A model generated the notes under the pieces. That model was given only the letters and a program-made list of their open reading frames with translations, was not told where the DNA came from and searched no databases. The position numbers and the translations under genes are program-made. Positions 52,685 through 61,501 of a stretch of 64,000 nucleotides of DNA are shown piece by piece. The stretch is from Roseomonas indoligenes (GTDB lineage: Bacteria; Pseudomonadota; Alphaproteobacteria; Acetobacterales; Acetobacteraceae): positions 124,001 to 188,000 of the forward strand of contig NZ_JAGIZA010000011.1 of NCBI RefSeq assembly GCF_017813365.1. Reading direction: 5' to 3'. Position 1 is the stretch's first letter. The number at the start of each line of letters is the position of its first letter.

Positions 52685-54244
52685 CTACCACTCCCCGAGG
52701 AAGACGCCGGCCCGCTTGTGGCTGTCCGTCCGAAGCTCCGCCTCCGCCCAGGTGATGGTGGTGCGGCGCTTCAGGCCCTGGAACCAGGACAGAAGCCGCT
52801 CCCGCATCTCCCCGCAGACTTCACCCATGGCAGGATCGGCGCCGAGGTCGTTCAGCTCCCCGGGATCGGCCTGCAGGTCGAAGAGCATCGGCCGCAGCCC
52901 GTCCGTCCAGTGCACGTATTTCCAGCGCTCCGCCCGCACCATCCAGGCGTGGTGGTGTCCGGTCGGCAGGCCCAGGCGCCGGCGGGCGCCGCGGAAGGTC
53001 CAGTCCAGCTCGGAGATCGCGGCGTCCCGCCACTTCACCTCCCGCCCGCGAGTGAGAGGGAGGAGGGAGCGGCCGTCGATCACGTGCTCCGCCGGGTCCA
53101 GGGCCAGCGCGTCCAGCACCGTCGGCACCACGTCGATCGCCTCGGCGAAGCGGTGCTCCACCGTGCCGCGCGTCGCGTCCGCCTCTGGTGAGGGATCGTA
53201 GAGGAGGAAGGGCACGCGCTGGATGCAATCGTGGAACAGCTCCTTCTCGCCGAGCCAGTGATCGCCGAGGTAGTCGCCGTGATCGGCGCAGAAGACCACC
53301 AGGGTGTCCTTCCACCGCCCCAGCCGCTCCATCGCCTCCCAGACGCGGCCGAGATGGTGATCCAGCTGCGCGATCAGGCCCTGGTAGGCTGGTCGCACCG
53401 TCTCCACCGTCTCGTCGCGGGAAAAGTTCTGCGCCACCTCCTCGTTCTGGAACTCGCGCAGCACCGGGTGGGCCTCCGGCCCGCGCTCCGCCTCGCCGCG
53501 CATCACGGGCAGGCAGTCCTCCGGCCCGAACATGGCGTGGTAGGGGGCGGGCGCGATGTAGGGCCAGTGCGGCTTTACGTAGGAGAGGTGGAGCACCCAG
53601 GGCTTGTCTCCTTGCTCCTCCATGAAGCGGATGCCGGTATCGGTGGTGTATGCCGTCTCGCTGTGCTCCTCCCTCACGCGGGCGGGGTAGCGGGCGTTGC
53701 GCATCTTCCAGCCGGAGAGCGGGCCATCGGGTCCGTCCACGGCGATGACGTAGTCGGTCCAGGGATCCTTACTGTCGTAGCCCTTGGAGCGGAGCCAGTC
53801 CGCGTAAGCGGAATCGGGCTCCCCATGATGGCCGTCGTGCCGGTCCACCAGGGTGAACCAGCCCTCGTCCAGCAGCACCTTCAGCTCGCTCGCGCCGTCC
53901 ACCTCCAGCCGTGCCTGACCGCGCGCATCGGGCAGCACATGAGTCTTGCCGGCGAGGGCGAGGGTGCGCCCGGCCTCGCGCAGGTGCCAGCCCAGCGTCA
54001 CCTCACCGACCGAGAGCGGCACGCGGTTGTGCGTGGCCCCGTGCGAGGAGACGTAGCGGCCGGTGTAGTAGGACATACGCGACGGCCCGCAGATGCCGGA
54101 CTGCACATAGGCCTGGGCGAAGCGCACGCCGCGCGCGGCCAGGGCATCAAGATTGGGTGTGGGGAGATGCGGGTGTCCCGCGCAGGACATGTGATCCCAG
54201 CGGAATTGGTCCGCCATCACGAACAGCACGTTGCGAACGGTCAT
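52685..54244 (-). CDS. Phosphonate monoester hydrolase / sulfatase-family enzyme
   Basis: A 519-residue alkaline-phosphatase-superfamily hydrolase, probably cytoplasmic as no signal peptide is seen. Metal ligands are in VMADQFRWDH (D12, Q13) and ADHGDYLGDHWLGEK. The formylglycine motif is CGPSR (C52), where Cys is oxidised by a formylglycine-generating enzyme or acts directly. The length and the order of blocks resemble bacterial phosphonate monoester hydrolases such as those of Rhizobium and Burkholderia, which hydrolyse phosphate, phosphonate and sulfate esters promiscuously. An aryl- or choline-sulfatase is the alternative. Confidence 0.88.
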   Translation of the reverse strand: MTVRNVLFVMADQFRWDHMSCAGHPHLPTPNLDALAARGVRFAQAYVQSGICGPSRMSYYTGRYVSSHGATHNRVPLSVGEVTLGWHLREAGRTLALAGKTHVLPDARGQARLEVDGASELKVLLDEGWFTLVDRHDGHHGEPDSAYADWLRSKGYDSKDPWTDYVIAVDGPDGPLSGWKMRNARYPARVREEHSETAYTTDTGIRFMEEQGDKPWVLHLSYVKPHWPYIAPAPYHAMFGPEDCLPVMRGEAERGPEAHPVLREFQNEEVAQNFSRDETVETVRPAYQGLIAQLDHHLGRVWEAMERLGRWKDTLVVFCADHGDYLGDHWLGEKELFHDCIQRVPFLLYDPSPEADATRGTVEHRFAEAIDVVPTVLDALALDPAEHVIDGRSLLPLTRGREVKWRDAAISELDWTFRGARRRLGLPTGHHHAWMVRAERWKYVHWTDGLRPMLFDLQADPGELNDLGADPAMGEVCGEMRERLLSWFQGLKRRTTITWAEAELRTDSHKRAGVFLGEW

Positions 54245-54341
54245 GCCGACCTTGTCTTTCCCCGTTTCCTCCCGCCAGGATAGGTGCTGAGGAGGGCCGG
54301 CGACAGACCGGCCCCGGCGGGAAACAGGGGTTCAAGACAGC

Positions 54342-55319
54342 ATGGCCATGCTCACGCGACGAATGTTGGGGATGTTCGCGGCCGGCGCGGCGCTGCCCGG
54401 GCCGGTCCTGGCACAAGGCGACGTGACGCGGATCGTGGCGGCCTTCCCGCCCGGCGCGGCGCTGGACGGCGTGGCGCGGCTGCTGGCGGATGGCGCCGCG
54501 CGCGGGGCCGATGGGCGCGCCCGCGGGGCGATGGTGGTGGACAACCGGGCCGGCGCCAACGGCAACATCGCCGCCGGCCTCGTCTCCCGCGCGATGCCGG
54601 ACGGGCGGACGCTGCTGCTGGCGATCGACACGACCTTCACCCTCAATCCCTTCGTCTACCCCCATCTCGGCTACGAGCCGCGCGACCTGGAGCCGGTGGC
54701 GATCGCCGGCACCTTCCCGCTGGCGCTGCTCGTCCATCCCTCCACCGGCATCACGAGCCTGGAGGGCTTCGCGAAGGCCGCGAGGGAAAGGCCGATGCTC
54801 TATGCCTCGGCCGGTCCCGGATCGCCGGGCCACCTGGCGATGGAGTTCCTCCGCACCAGCCTCGGCCTGCGGCAAAGGGCGCTGGACCACGTGCCCTTCC
54901 GCGGCAATGCGGAGGCGATGACGGACCTTCTCGCCGGCCGGGTGAAGGCCGGCTTCATTGCCGTCTCCGGCGGCGCCGACTTCGTGAAGGACGGCCGCCT
55001 GCGGGCGATCGCCGTCTCCGGCCCCCGGCGCATGCCGATCCTGCCGGACGTGCCCACCGTGGCGGAGTCCGGCCATCCCGGCTTCGATGTGCGCTTCGCC
55101 TATGTGCTGATGGCTCCGCGGGGTCTCCCGGCGGAGACCAAGCAGGAATGGGCCGGCCTCGTCGCCGCCGTCATGCGAGAATCCGTGACGCGGGAGAGGA
55201 TGGGGGCCTGGGCGGTGGATCCCGAGACCGGCGGCCCGCGAGAGGCCGCGGCTTGGATCGAGGCCGCCCATACCCGCTGGGGCCAGGTGGCCAAGGATTC
55301 CGGGCTTCGGACCGGCTGA
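54342..55319 (+). CDS. Bug-family (TctC-type) periplasmic receptor
   Basis: A 325-residue tripartite tricarboxylate transporter receptor-like protein. A signal peptide (LTRRMLGMFAAGAALPGPVL, then AQG) is followed by the Bug fold: VAAFPPGAALDGVARLLADG, VDNRAGANGNIAAGL, MPDGRTLLLA, and HVPFRGNAEAMTDLLAGRVKAGF. Bug proteins bind carboxylates and related small molecules in a deep cleft. No TctA/TctB subunits lie nearby. Its stop overlaps the start of a homologous receptor by 1 bp (TGATG), a tandem duplicate. Confidence 0.92.
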   Translation: MAMLTRRMLGMFAAGAALPGPVLAQGDVTRIVAAFPPGAALDGVARLLADGAARGADGRARGAMVVDNRAGANGNIAAGLVSRAMPDGRTLLLAIDTTFTLNPFVYPHLGYEPRDLEPVAIAGTFPLALLVHPSTGITSLEGFAKAARERPMLYASAGPGSPGHLAMEFLRTSLGLRQRALDHVPFRGNAEAMTDLLAGRVKAGFIAVSGGADFVKDGRLRAIAVSGPRRMPILPDVPTVAESGHPGFDVRFAYVLMAPRGLPAETKQEWAGLVAAVMRESVTRERMGAWAVDPETGGPREAAAWIEAAHTRWGQVAKDSGLRTG

Positions 55320-56296
55320 TGGGCCCTGCCATCCGGCGCCGGTCCCTGGGCGCGGCGCTCGCGGCCGGGGCCCTGGTGCGGCCGGTGCTGGCGCAATCGC
55401 CCGATCCCGCGCGCATCCTCGTGCCCTTCCCGCCCGGCGCGGCCTCCGACGGGATCGCGCGGCTGCTGGCGGAGAGGATGGTGCGGGCCGGCAACTGGGG
55501 AGGCGCGGTGCTGACGGAGAGCCGGCCGGGAGCGGGCGGCAACATCGCCGGCGCCGCCACCGCCCGCGCGCGGCCGGATGGGCGCACGATGCTGCTGACC
55601 ATCGACAGCACGCTGACGGTGAACCCGCATCTCTACCCCGATCTCGGCTACGACCCCGACGCGCTGGAGCCGGTGGCGCTGATGGGCACCTTCGCCCAGG
55701 TGCTGCTGGCCCATGCCTCCTCCGGCGTGACGGACCTGCCGGGCTTCCTGGCGGCCGCGCGCGGGCGCGGCCTGTCCTATGCCTCCGGCGGGGTGGGCAC
55801 GCCGGGGCAGCTGGCGATGGAGGCGCTGCGGCTGGCGGCCGGGCTGCCGGCCACGGCGCTGAACCACGTGCCCTATCGCGGCTCCGGCCCGGCGCTGACG
55901 GACCTGATCGCCGGCAATGTGCCGGTCGGCTTCCTCGCCATCTCCGGCGCGCCGGATTTCGTGCGGGACGGCCGGGTGCGGGCCATCGCCGTTTCCAGCG
56001 CGGAACGGCTGGAGACCCTGCCGGGCGTGCCGACGATCTCGGAACTCGGCTTTCCCGGCCTGGACATGGAATTCGCCAACCTGCTGATGGCGCCGAAGGG
56101 CATCCCGGCCGGCGCGCGGGACGAGGTCGCCGTTCTCGCCATGGCGATGCTGAAGGAGGAGCCGGTGCGCGCCCGCTTCGCCATGTGGAACCTCTCCACC
56201 CGCGCCGGCGGGCCGGACGAGGCGGGCGCCTGGATCGCCCGCGCCCGGCCGCGTTGGGGCGAGGTGGTGCGGGCGACGGGGATGCGGGCGGAGTAG
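55319..56296 (+). CDS. Bug-family (TctC-type) periplasmic receptor, tandem copy
   Basis: A 325-residue homologue of the upstream gene, the same length. Signal peptide RRRSLGAALAAGALVRPVLAQ, then LVPFPPGAASDGIARLLAERM, TESRPGAGGNIAGAATA, RPDGRTMLLTIDS, and HVPYRGSGPALTDLIAGNVPVGF. The ATG at 55319 overlaps the previous TGA by one base. The two copies differ widely in sequence, so specificity may differ. The gene ends 4 bp before the convergent antiporter. Confidence 0.92.
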   Translation: MGPAIRRRSLGAALAAGALVRPVLAQSPDPARILVPFPPGAASDGIARLLAERMVRAGNWGGAVLTESRPGAGGNIAGAATARARPDGRTMLLTIDSTLTVNPHLYPDLGYDPDALEPVALMGTFAQVLLAHASSGVTDLPGFLAAARGRGLSYASGGVGTPGQLAMEALRLAAGLPATALNHVPYRGSGPALTDLIAGNVPVGFLAISGAPDFVRDGRVRAIAVSSAERLETLPGVPTISELGFPGLDMEFANLLMAPKGIPAGARDEVAVLAMAMLKEEPVRARFAMWNLSTRAGGPDEAGAWIARARPRWGEVVRATGMRAE

Positions 56297-56300
56297 GGTG

Positions 56301-58028
56301 CTACACCCCCAGCCCAGCCACGGCGGCATCCGCGACGCGGCGCTTGCGCAGCACGTCGATCGTGGCCTGGGCGGTGCTGGCGGCCACGCCCATGCGCTGC
56401 ATGGCGAAGTCCGCGATGCCCAGCGCCACCTCCCGCTCGCCCATGACGGCGAGGCCGGAGGAGTCCTGTAGGTGCAGCCAGTCCACTTCCGCATCCTGGT
56501 GGGCGCGGACGGTCACGGCGATGCCGGGATTGGCGGTGCGGGCCAGTTCCACCACGCGCCGCGCATCCCAGGCCAGGGGCAGGGTGACGATCAGCAGGCG
56601 GGCCCGGTCCACATGCGCTGCCTCCAGCATCTCGGCCTGGGTGCCGTTGCCCCAGAGCACGGGGACGCCCTGCTTGTGGAGGAGGTCCACGCGGTGGCGG
56701 TCATCCTCCACCACGATGAAGGGCAGGTTATGCCGCCGCAGCGCCGCGGCCACGAGCACGCCGACGCGGCCGTAGCCGACGAGGACGGCGTGGTCCTCCA
56801 GCCGCGGCAGACTGGCGGCGAGGCGCCCCGCATCCTCCCGCCCCCGCCGCGCCCGGCCGGGCATGCGCGCGGCGAGCGTCATCAGGGCGCGATGGGTCAG
56901 GGGCATGAGAAGGATGGCGCCGAAGCTGCCGAGCAGGATGGGGCCGCGGATGGAAGCGGGCAGAAGGCCTTCGCCGATCGCCAGCTCCATCAGCACGAAG
57001 GAGAACTCACCGATCTGGGCCAGGGCGGCCGCGACCAGCGCCGCCGTGGCGGGCGGCACCCGGAGCCCGACCAGCAGGAGGAAGGTGGCGACGCCATTGG
57101 CCAGCAGCACCACGGTGAGCGCGAGGAGGGAGGTGACGGGCGTGTCCAGTACCGTCAGCGGGTTGAGCAGCATGCCGACGGAGACGAAGAAGATCGCGGC
57201 GAAGATCCGCTGCAGCGGCAGGGTCTCGGCCGCGGCCTGGTGGCCCAGATCGCTCTCCCCCAGCACCACGCCGGCGAAGAAGGCGCCGAGGGTGAAAGAG
57301 ACGCCGAAAAGGGTGGAGGCCCCGAAGGCGACGCCGAGCGCCACCACCACCACGGCCAGGGTGAACAGCTCCCGCGAGGCGGAGCGCGCCACCTGGCCTA
57401 GCGCCCAGGGCAGGACGCGCCGCCCGATCACCAGCATCAGCGCGGCAAAGGCGCCGAGCTTCGCGAGTGCCAGCACCACGTTGAGGGCGAGTTCCTCGGT
57501 TCCCTCGCCCGAGGCGGCCGGCAGCAGCACGAGGCCGAGCACCACCAGCAGGTCCTGCAGAACCAGCCAGCCCAGCGCGATCTTCCCGGCCTCGCCGGAG
57601 AGCTGCCCCCGCTCCTCCAGCGCCCGCGTGGCAACGGCGGTGGAGGCGATGGCGAGCGCAAGGCCGAAGACGAGGGCGTGGCCGATGGGCAGGCCGGGCA
57701 GGGCCATGCCGAGAGCCGCGCCCAGCAGCAGCCCCAGCGCCACCTGCGCCGTCGCGCCCGGCACCGCCACGCGCCACACCGCCAGCAGGTCCCGCGGCCG
57801 GAAATGCAGCCCGACGCCGAAAAGGAGGAGGCCGACGCCGACCTCGGCCAGGGTCCGGGTGAACTCGCCGTCGATGGTGATGCCCGGCGTGTTCGGGCCG
57901 ATGGCCACGCCCGCGACGAGGTAGCCCACCAGCGGCGGCATGTGGACGAGCCGGGCCGCAAGCCCGAAGGCGAAGGCGAAGGTCAGGCCCAGCACGAGGC
58001 TGGTGAGGAAGGGCGTGGCGTGTTCCAT
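56301..58028 (-). CDS. CPA2-family cation:proton antiporter with TrkA-N domain (YbaL/KefB-like)
   Basis: A 575-residue inner-membrane transporter. About 12 helices start with TPFLTSLVLGLTFAFAFGLA, MPPLVGYLVAGVAIGPNTPG, and FGVGLHFRPRDLLAVW, typical of CPA2. The C-terminal cytoplasmic TrkA-N (RCK) domain, about residues 410-530, has the NAD-binding glycine motif VLVGYGRVGVLVAAALRRH and FIVVEDDRHRVDLL. KefB/YbaL proteins exchange K+ or Na+ for protons and help pH and osmotic balance. The ATG at 58028 begins the MEHATPFL segment; a longer start would add 28 residues lacking a membrane function. Confidence 0.91.
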   Translation of the reverse strand: MEHATPFLTSLVLGLTFAFAFGLAARLVHMPPLVGYLVAGVAIGPNTPGITIDGEFTRTLAEVGVGLLLFGVGLHFRPRDLLAVWRVAVPGATAQVALGLLLGAALGMALPGLPIGHALVFGLALAIASTAVATRALEERGQLSGEAGKIALGWLVLQDLLVVLGLVLLPAASGEGTEELALNVVLALAKLGAFAALMLVIGRRVLPWALGQVARSASRELFTLAVVVVALGVAFGASTLFGVSFTLGAFFAGVVLGESDLGHQAAAETLPLQRIFAAIFFVSVGMLLNPLTVLDTPVTSLLALTVVLLANGVATFLLLVGLRVPPATAALVAAALAQIGEFSFVLMELAIGEGLLPASIRGPILLGSFGAILLMPLTHRALMTLAARMPGRARRGREDAGRLAASLPRLEDHAVLVGYGRVGVLVAAALRRHNLPFIVVEDDRHRVDLLHKQGVPVLWGNGTQAEMLEAAHVDRARLLIVTLPLAWDARRVVELARTANPGIAVTVRAHQDAEVDWLHLQDSSGLAVMGEREVALGIADFAMQRMGVAASTAQATIDVLRKRRVADAAVAGLGV

Positions 58029-58140
58029 CAGGGTCGGTTTGTTGCAGCCCCCGAGGGTCAGGACCAGGGCGGAACGGTGCGATTTCCGGAGCGGCGGCCC
58101 ACGGGCCTCCAAATCGGGATGACCCGCCGGCCGGCCCGCC

Positions 58141-59124
58141 TCAGTCCGCCTTGATGCCGGCCTGCTGGATCACCGGCTTCCAGCGCGCCAGCTCGTCCCG
58201 CACCAGGGCGGTGTAGCCGGCGCGGTCGAGGGTGCCGGGGGTGACGCCGATGCGGGCGAAGCGCTCCTTCACGAAGTCGGTCTTCAGGGCCCGGCCGATC
58301 ACCTCCTGCCAGCGGTCGGACACGGTGTCCGGGATGCCTGCGGCGGCGGAGAAGCCGAACCAGCTCACGGTCGTCACCCCGGGGAAGCCGGACTCGGCGA
58401 AGGTGGGCACGCCGGGCAGGGTGGGGTCGCGCTCCGGCCCCGTCACCGCGATGGGACGAAGGCGGTTTGCCTCGAGATGGGGCAGGACGATCGGCAGGCT
58501 CTCGAACAGGCAGGGGATCTGGCCGCCCATCGTGTCCGTCATGGCGGCGGCCGAGCCGCGATAGGGCACGTGCTCCAGCGTGATCCCGGCATCGCGCGCC
58601 AGCAACTGGCCGGAGAGGTGGTTGAGCGTGCCGTTGCCGCCGGAGCCGTAGCTGAGGGGGCGTGTCTTCGCCAGGGCGACGAATTCCGCCACGGTCCGCA
58701 CGGGCAGGTCGGTGTTGACGGCCAGCACACAGGCGAAGGTGCCGACCAGGTGCAGGTGGGTGAAGTCGTTGAGCGCATCATAGGGCACGCTGCGGTAGAG
58801 CACCGGGCCCGTGCCGTGGGACGCGCCGCTGGACATCATCACCACATGCGCGTCGCCGCGCGCCTTGGCCACGATGTCGGCCCCGACCATGCCGCCGGCG
58901 CCCACGCGATTCTCCAGCACGATCGGCTGGCCGAGGCTTCCGCCGATCTGCTCCGCCAGGACGCGGGACAGCGTGTCCGCTGCGCCGCCGGGCGGGAAGT
59001 TGATGATCCAGCGGATCGGGCGCGTCGGCCAGGCCGGCTGGCCTAGAACGGCGGGCACGGCCAGCAGGGATGCGCCAGCGCCCAGGAACGCCCGGCGTGC
59101 CAGGAGAGGGATCTGCTTCGTCAT
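58141..59124 (-). CDS. Bug-family (TctC-type) periplasmic receptor
   Basis: A 327-residue receptor with signal peptide LARRAFLGAGASLLAVPAVL. Family blocks are NFPPGGAADTLSRVLAEQIG, ENRVGAGGMVGADIVA, HVPYRGSAAAMTDTMGGQIP and VPTFAESGFPGV. Bug receptors often bind carboxylates. It is divergent from the amidohydrolase gene, and no transporter membrane genes adjoin it, so its partner is elsewhere or it acts as an orphan scavenging receptor. Confidence 0.92.
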   Translation of the reverse strand: MTKQIPLLARRAFLGAGASLLAVPAVLGQPAWPTRPIRWIINFPPGGAADTLSRVLAEQIGGSLGQPIVLENRVGAGGMVGADIVAKARGDAHVVMMSSGASHGTGPVLYRSVPYDALNDFTHLHLVGTFACVLAVNTDLPVRTVAEFVALAKTRPLSYGSGGNGTLNHLSGQLLARDAGITLEHVPYRGSAAAMTDTMGGQIPCLFESLPIVLPHLEANRLRPIAVTGPERDPTLPGVPTFAESGFPGVTTVSWFGFSAAAGIPDTVSDRWQEVIGRALKTDFVKERFARIGVTPGTLDRAGYTALVRDELARWKPVIQQAGIKAD

Positions 59125-59250
59125 TGGTGTCTTTCGGGCCGGTCTTTCGAGGTGCCGGGCAATGGACAGGGCGAGAGGGCAGCGATAACGCTACGCCGCC
59201 GCAGGCATGTTGCGTGCCACGGTGCCGCCTCCACAGTGTCGGGACAGTCC

Positions 59251-60495
59251 ATGAACGTCGATCTCCTCTTCCGTCAGGTCCGCCTCGTGGACACAGGGCC
59301 GGAGGGGGCGCCGGTGGACGTGGCGGTGGCCGGCGGGAAGGTGGCGGCGATCGCGCCGGGCCTGACCTGCCAGGCCGTGGAGGTGGTGGAGGGCGCCGGC
59401 CGGTTGCTCGCGCCGGGATTCGTCGAGACGCATATCCACCTCGACAAGACCTGCATTATCGACCGCTGCGCCTGCGAGGTGAAGCGCAACCCGCATTTGG
59501 CAATGGAGCGCGTCTCCGACGTGAAGCACAGCTTCAGCGTGGAGGATGTGCGGGACCGCGCCCGCCGCACGCTGGAGAAGTGCATCCTGCACGGCTGCAC
59601 GACGATGCGCACCCATGCGGAGGTCGACCCCCGGGTGGGGCTGCGCGGCTTCGAGGGCGTGAAGTCCCTGATCGACGAGTATCGCTGGGCGATCGACATC
59701 GAGATCTGCGTGATGCCGCAGGAAGGCCTGCTGAATAACCCCGGCACGGACGAGCTGATGGTCGCGGCGCTGCGGAACGGCGCGCGGGTTGTGGGCGCGG
59801 CGCCGAACTACGACAGCGACCGCGCCGGCCAGATCCGCCGCGTCTTCGAGATGGCCCGCGAGTTCGACGTGGACATCGACATGCACCTGGACAGCGGGAG
59901 CACGCCGGAGGACCTGGACACGCTTCTGGTCTGCGAGCTGACGGAGAAGTACGGCTGGGGCGGGCGCGTTGCCGTGGGGCACGTCACGAAGCTCTCCGTC
60001 ACGCCGCCGGCGGCGCTGGACGCGGTGGCGAAGCGCATGGCGGATGCCGGCGTGGCCCTGACCGTGCTGCCCTCCACGGACCTCTACCTCGGTGGGCGCG
60101 ACCAGACGGAGGGCGTGCGGCGCAACGTGGTGGACGCGAACCGGCTGGTGAAGGCGGGCGTCACCTGCTCGCTCTCCTCCAACAACATCCTCAACCCCTT
60201 CACGCCCTTCGGGGATGGCCAGCTGATCCGGCAGGCGAACCTCTACGCCAACATCGTGCAGCGCGGGATGCGCGACGACCTGCGCGACACCTGGGACATG
60301 TTCACCGCGGGCTCCGCGAAGCTGATGCGGCGCAGGGATTACGGCGTGGCGGTGGGCAATCCGGCCGATCTCGTGCTGGTGGACGCGCCGAGCCCGGCCG
60401 ATGCGCTGCGCGAGATCTCCCCGGTGCTGGCCGCCTTCAAGAACGGGCGCCGCACCGTCTCCCGCGCCGTACCCGTGCTGCACCGGCCGGGCTGA
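59251..60495 (+). CDS. Metal-dependent amidohydrolase, cytosine deaminase-like
   Basis: A 414-residue TIM-barrel amidohydrolase. The metal-binding His-x-His is in FVETHIHLDKTC, the second His-bearing strand is TTMRTHAEVDP, followed by DIDMHLDSGS and the GHVTKLS strand. The order and the HIHLDK motif are typical of the cytosine deaminase/cyclic amidohydrolase subgroup. The start MNVDLLFRQVRLVDTGPEGAP and the C-terminal NPADLVLVDAPSPADAL form the small composite domain. The ATG at 59251 gives the family-typical start; upstream in-frame residues are non-coding. Substrate is unknown. Confidence 0.88.
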   Translation: MNVDLLFRQVRLVDTGPEGAPVDVAVAGGKVAAIAPGLTCQAVEVVEGAGRLLAPGFVETHIHLDKTCIIDRCACEVKRNPHLAMERVSDVKHSFSVEDVRDRARRTLEKCILHGCTTMRTHAEVDPRVGLRGFEGVKSLIDEYRWAIDIEICVMPQEGLLNNPGTDELMVAALRNGARVVGAAPNYDSDRAGQIRRVFEMAREFDVDIDMHLDSGSTPEDLDTLLVCELTEKYGWGGRVAVGHVTKLSVTPPAALDAVAKRMADAGVALTVLPSTDLYLGGRDQTEGVRRNVVDANRLVKAGVTCSLSSNNILNPFTPFGDGQLIRQANLYANIVQRGMRDDLRDTWDMFTAGSAKLMRRRDYGVAVGNPADLVLVDAPSPADALREISPVLAAFKNGRRTVSRAVPVLHRPG

Positions 60496-60502
60496 GTTCC
60501 CG

Positions 60503-61405
60503 TCAGGCGAGGATCACCAGGATCACGCTGGTGACGATGAGCATCGCGCCCACGACGTCGCGCTGCTTCAGCGGCTCCTTCAGGTACCAGCGGCCGAAGG
60601 CGAGGGTGAAGAGAATCTCCACTTGGCCGACCGAGCGCACCAGCGCCACGGGGGCCAGGGCGAAGCCGGTGAACCAGCAGGCGGAGCCGAGGGCGGAGAG
60701 AACCCCCACCGGCGCGGCGTTGCGCCAGTTGCGGAAGACCTGACCGACCGAGGCGGGTTCCCGCGCCAGCAGCCAGCCGCCCTGCATCACCGTCTGCATG
60801 AGGTTGGTGACGACGAGGGTGCAGAGCGCCCCGAGCACCTTGTCCGCCGCGGCGAGGTCCTGGTTCGCGGCGCGGATGGCGATGCCCGTGAGGCCGAAGC
60901 AGGCGCCGGCCGCGACGCCGAAGAGGGCGGCGGGCTGCGCGGTGGCGCGCAGGGCCTCGCCAGGGCTGCGGACCTGCCCGGCCATGGAGAGCCAGAGCAC
61001 GGCGCAGACCCCCAGCCCCACCCCGGCCCAGGCCAGGGGCGGGATATGCTCGCCGAGCAAGACCACGGCGAAGACCGCGCCCTGGATCGCCTCCGTCTTG
61101 GAATAGGCGGTGCCGACGGCGAAGCCGCGCGGCGCGAAGGAGGAAATGAGGAAGACCGTGCCGAAGATCTGCAGCACGCCGCCGACGAGGCAGAGGAACA
61201 GCGTCCAGGGCCCGAAGGCCGGGAGCTGGCTGCCGCTCGCCCACCACCAGAGGCCGACCAGGGCCAGGCCGGGCGGCACGCCGTAGAGGTAGCGCACCAC
61301 GGCCGCCGCGTTCAGGGAAAGCCGGCCGCGAAGCTTCTGCTGAAGGGCGGTGCGCCAGCATTGAAACAGGGCGGCGGAGAGGGTGGCGGCGAGCCAGAGG
61401 GGCAT
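60503..61405 (-). CDS. EamA/DMT-family transporter
   Basis: A 300-residue inner-membrane protein with about ten helices, as usual in the drug/metabolite transporter superfamily. Two EamA repeats are visible: the first includes VVRYLYGVPPGLALVGLWWW and FGTVFLISSFAPRGFAVGTAYSKTEAIQG, and the second LFGVAAGACFGLTGIAIRAA to GQVEILFTLAFGRWYLKEPL. Members export amino acids, nucleotides or other metabolites. It is convergent to the amidohydrolase with a 7-bp gap. Confidence 0.87.
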   Translation of the reverse strand: MPLWLAATLSAALFQCWRTALQQKLRGRLSLNAAAVVRYLYGVPPGLALVGLWWWASGSQLPAFGPWTLFLCLVGGVLQIFGTVFLISSFAPRGFAVGTAYSKTEAIQGAVFAVVLLGEHIPPLAWAGVGLGVCAVLWLSMAGQVRSPGEALRATAQPAALFGVAAGACFGLTGIAIRAANQDLAAADKVLGALCTLVVTNLMQTVMQGGWLLAREPASVGQVFRNWRNAAPVGVLSALGSACWFTGFALAPVALVRSVGQVEILFTLAFGRWYLKEPLKQRDVVGAMLIVTSVILVILA

Positions 61406-61501
61406 TCAGCGTCCGGGCGGGCAGGGTGCGCGGCCGCGAAGGGCGCGGCATCGTGGTGCCTGCCAGGGTCGGCCCCGGGCAGGCACCCCGTCAATCCCGG
61501 G

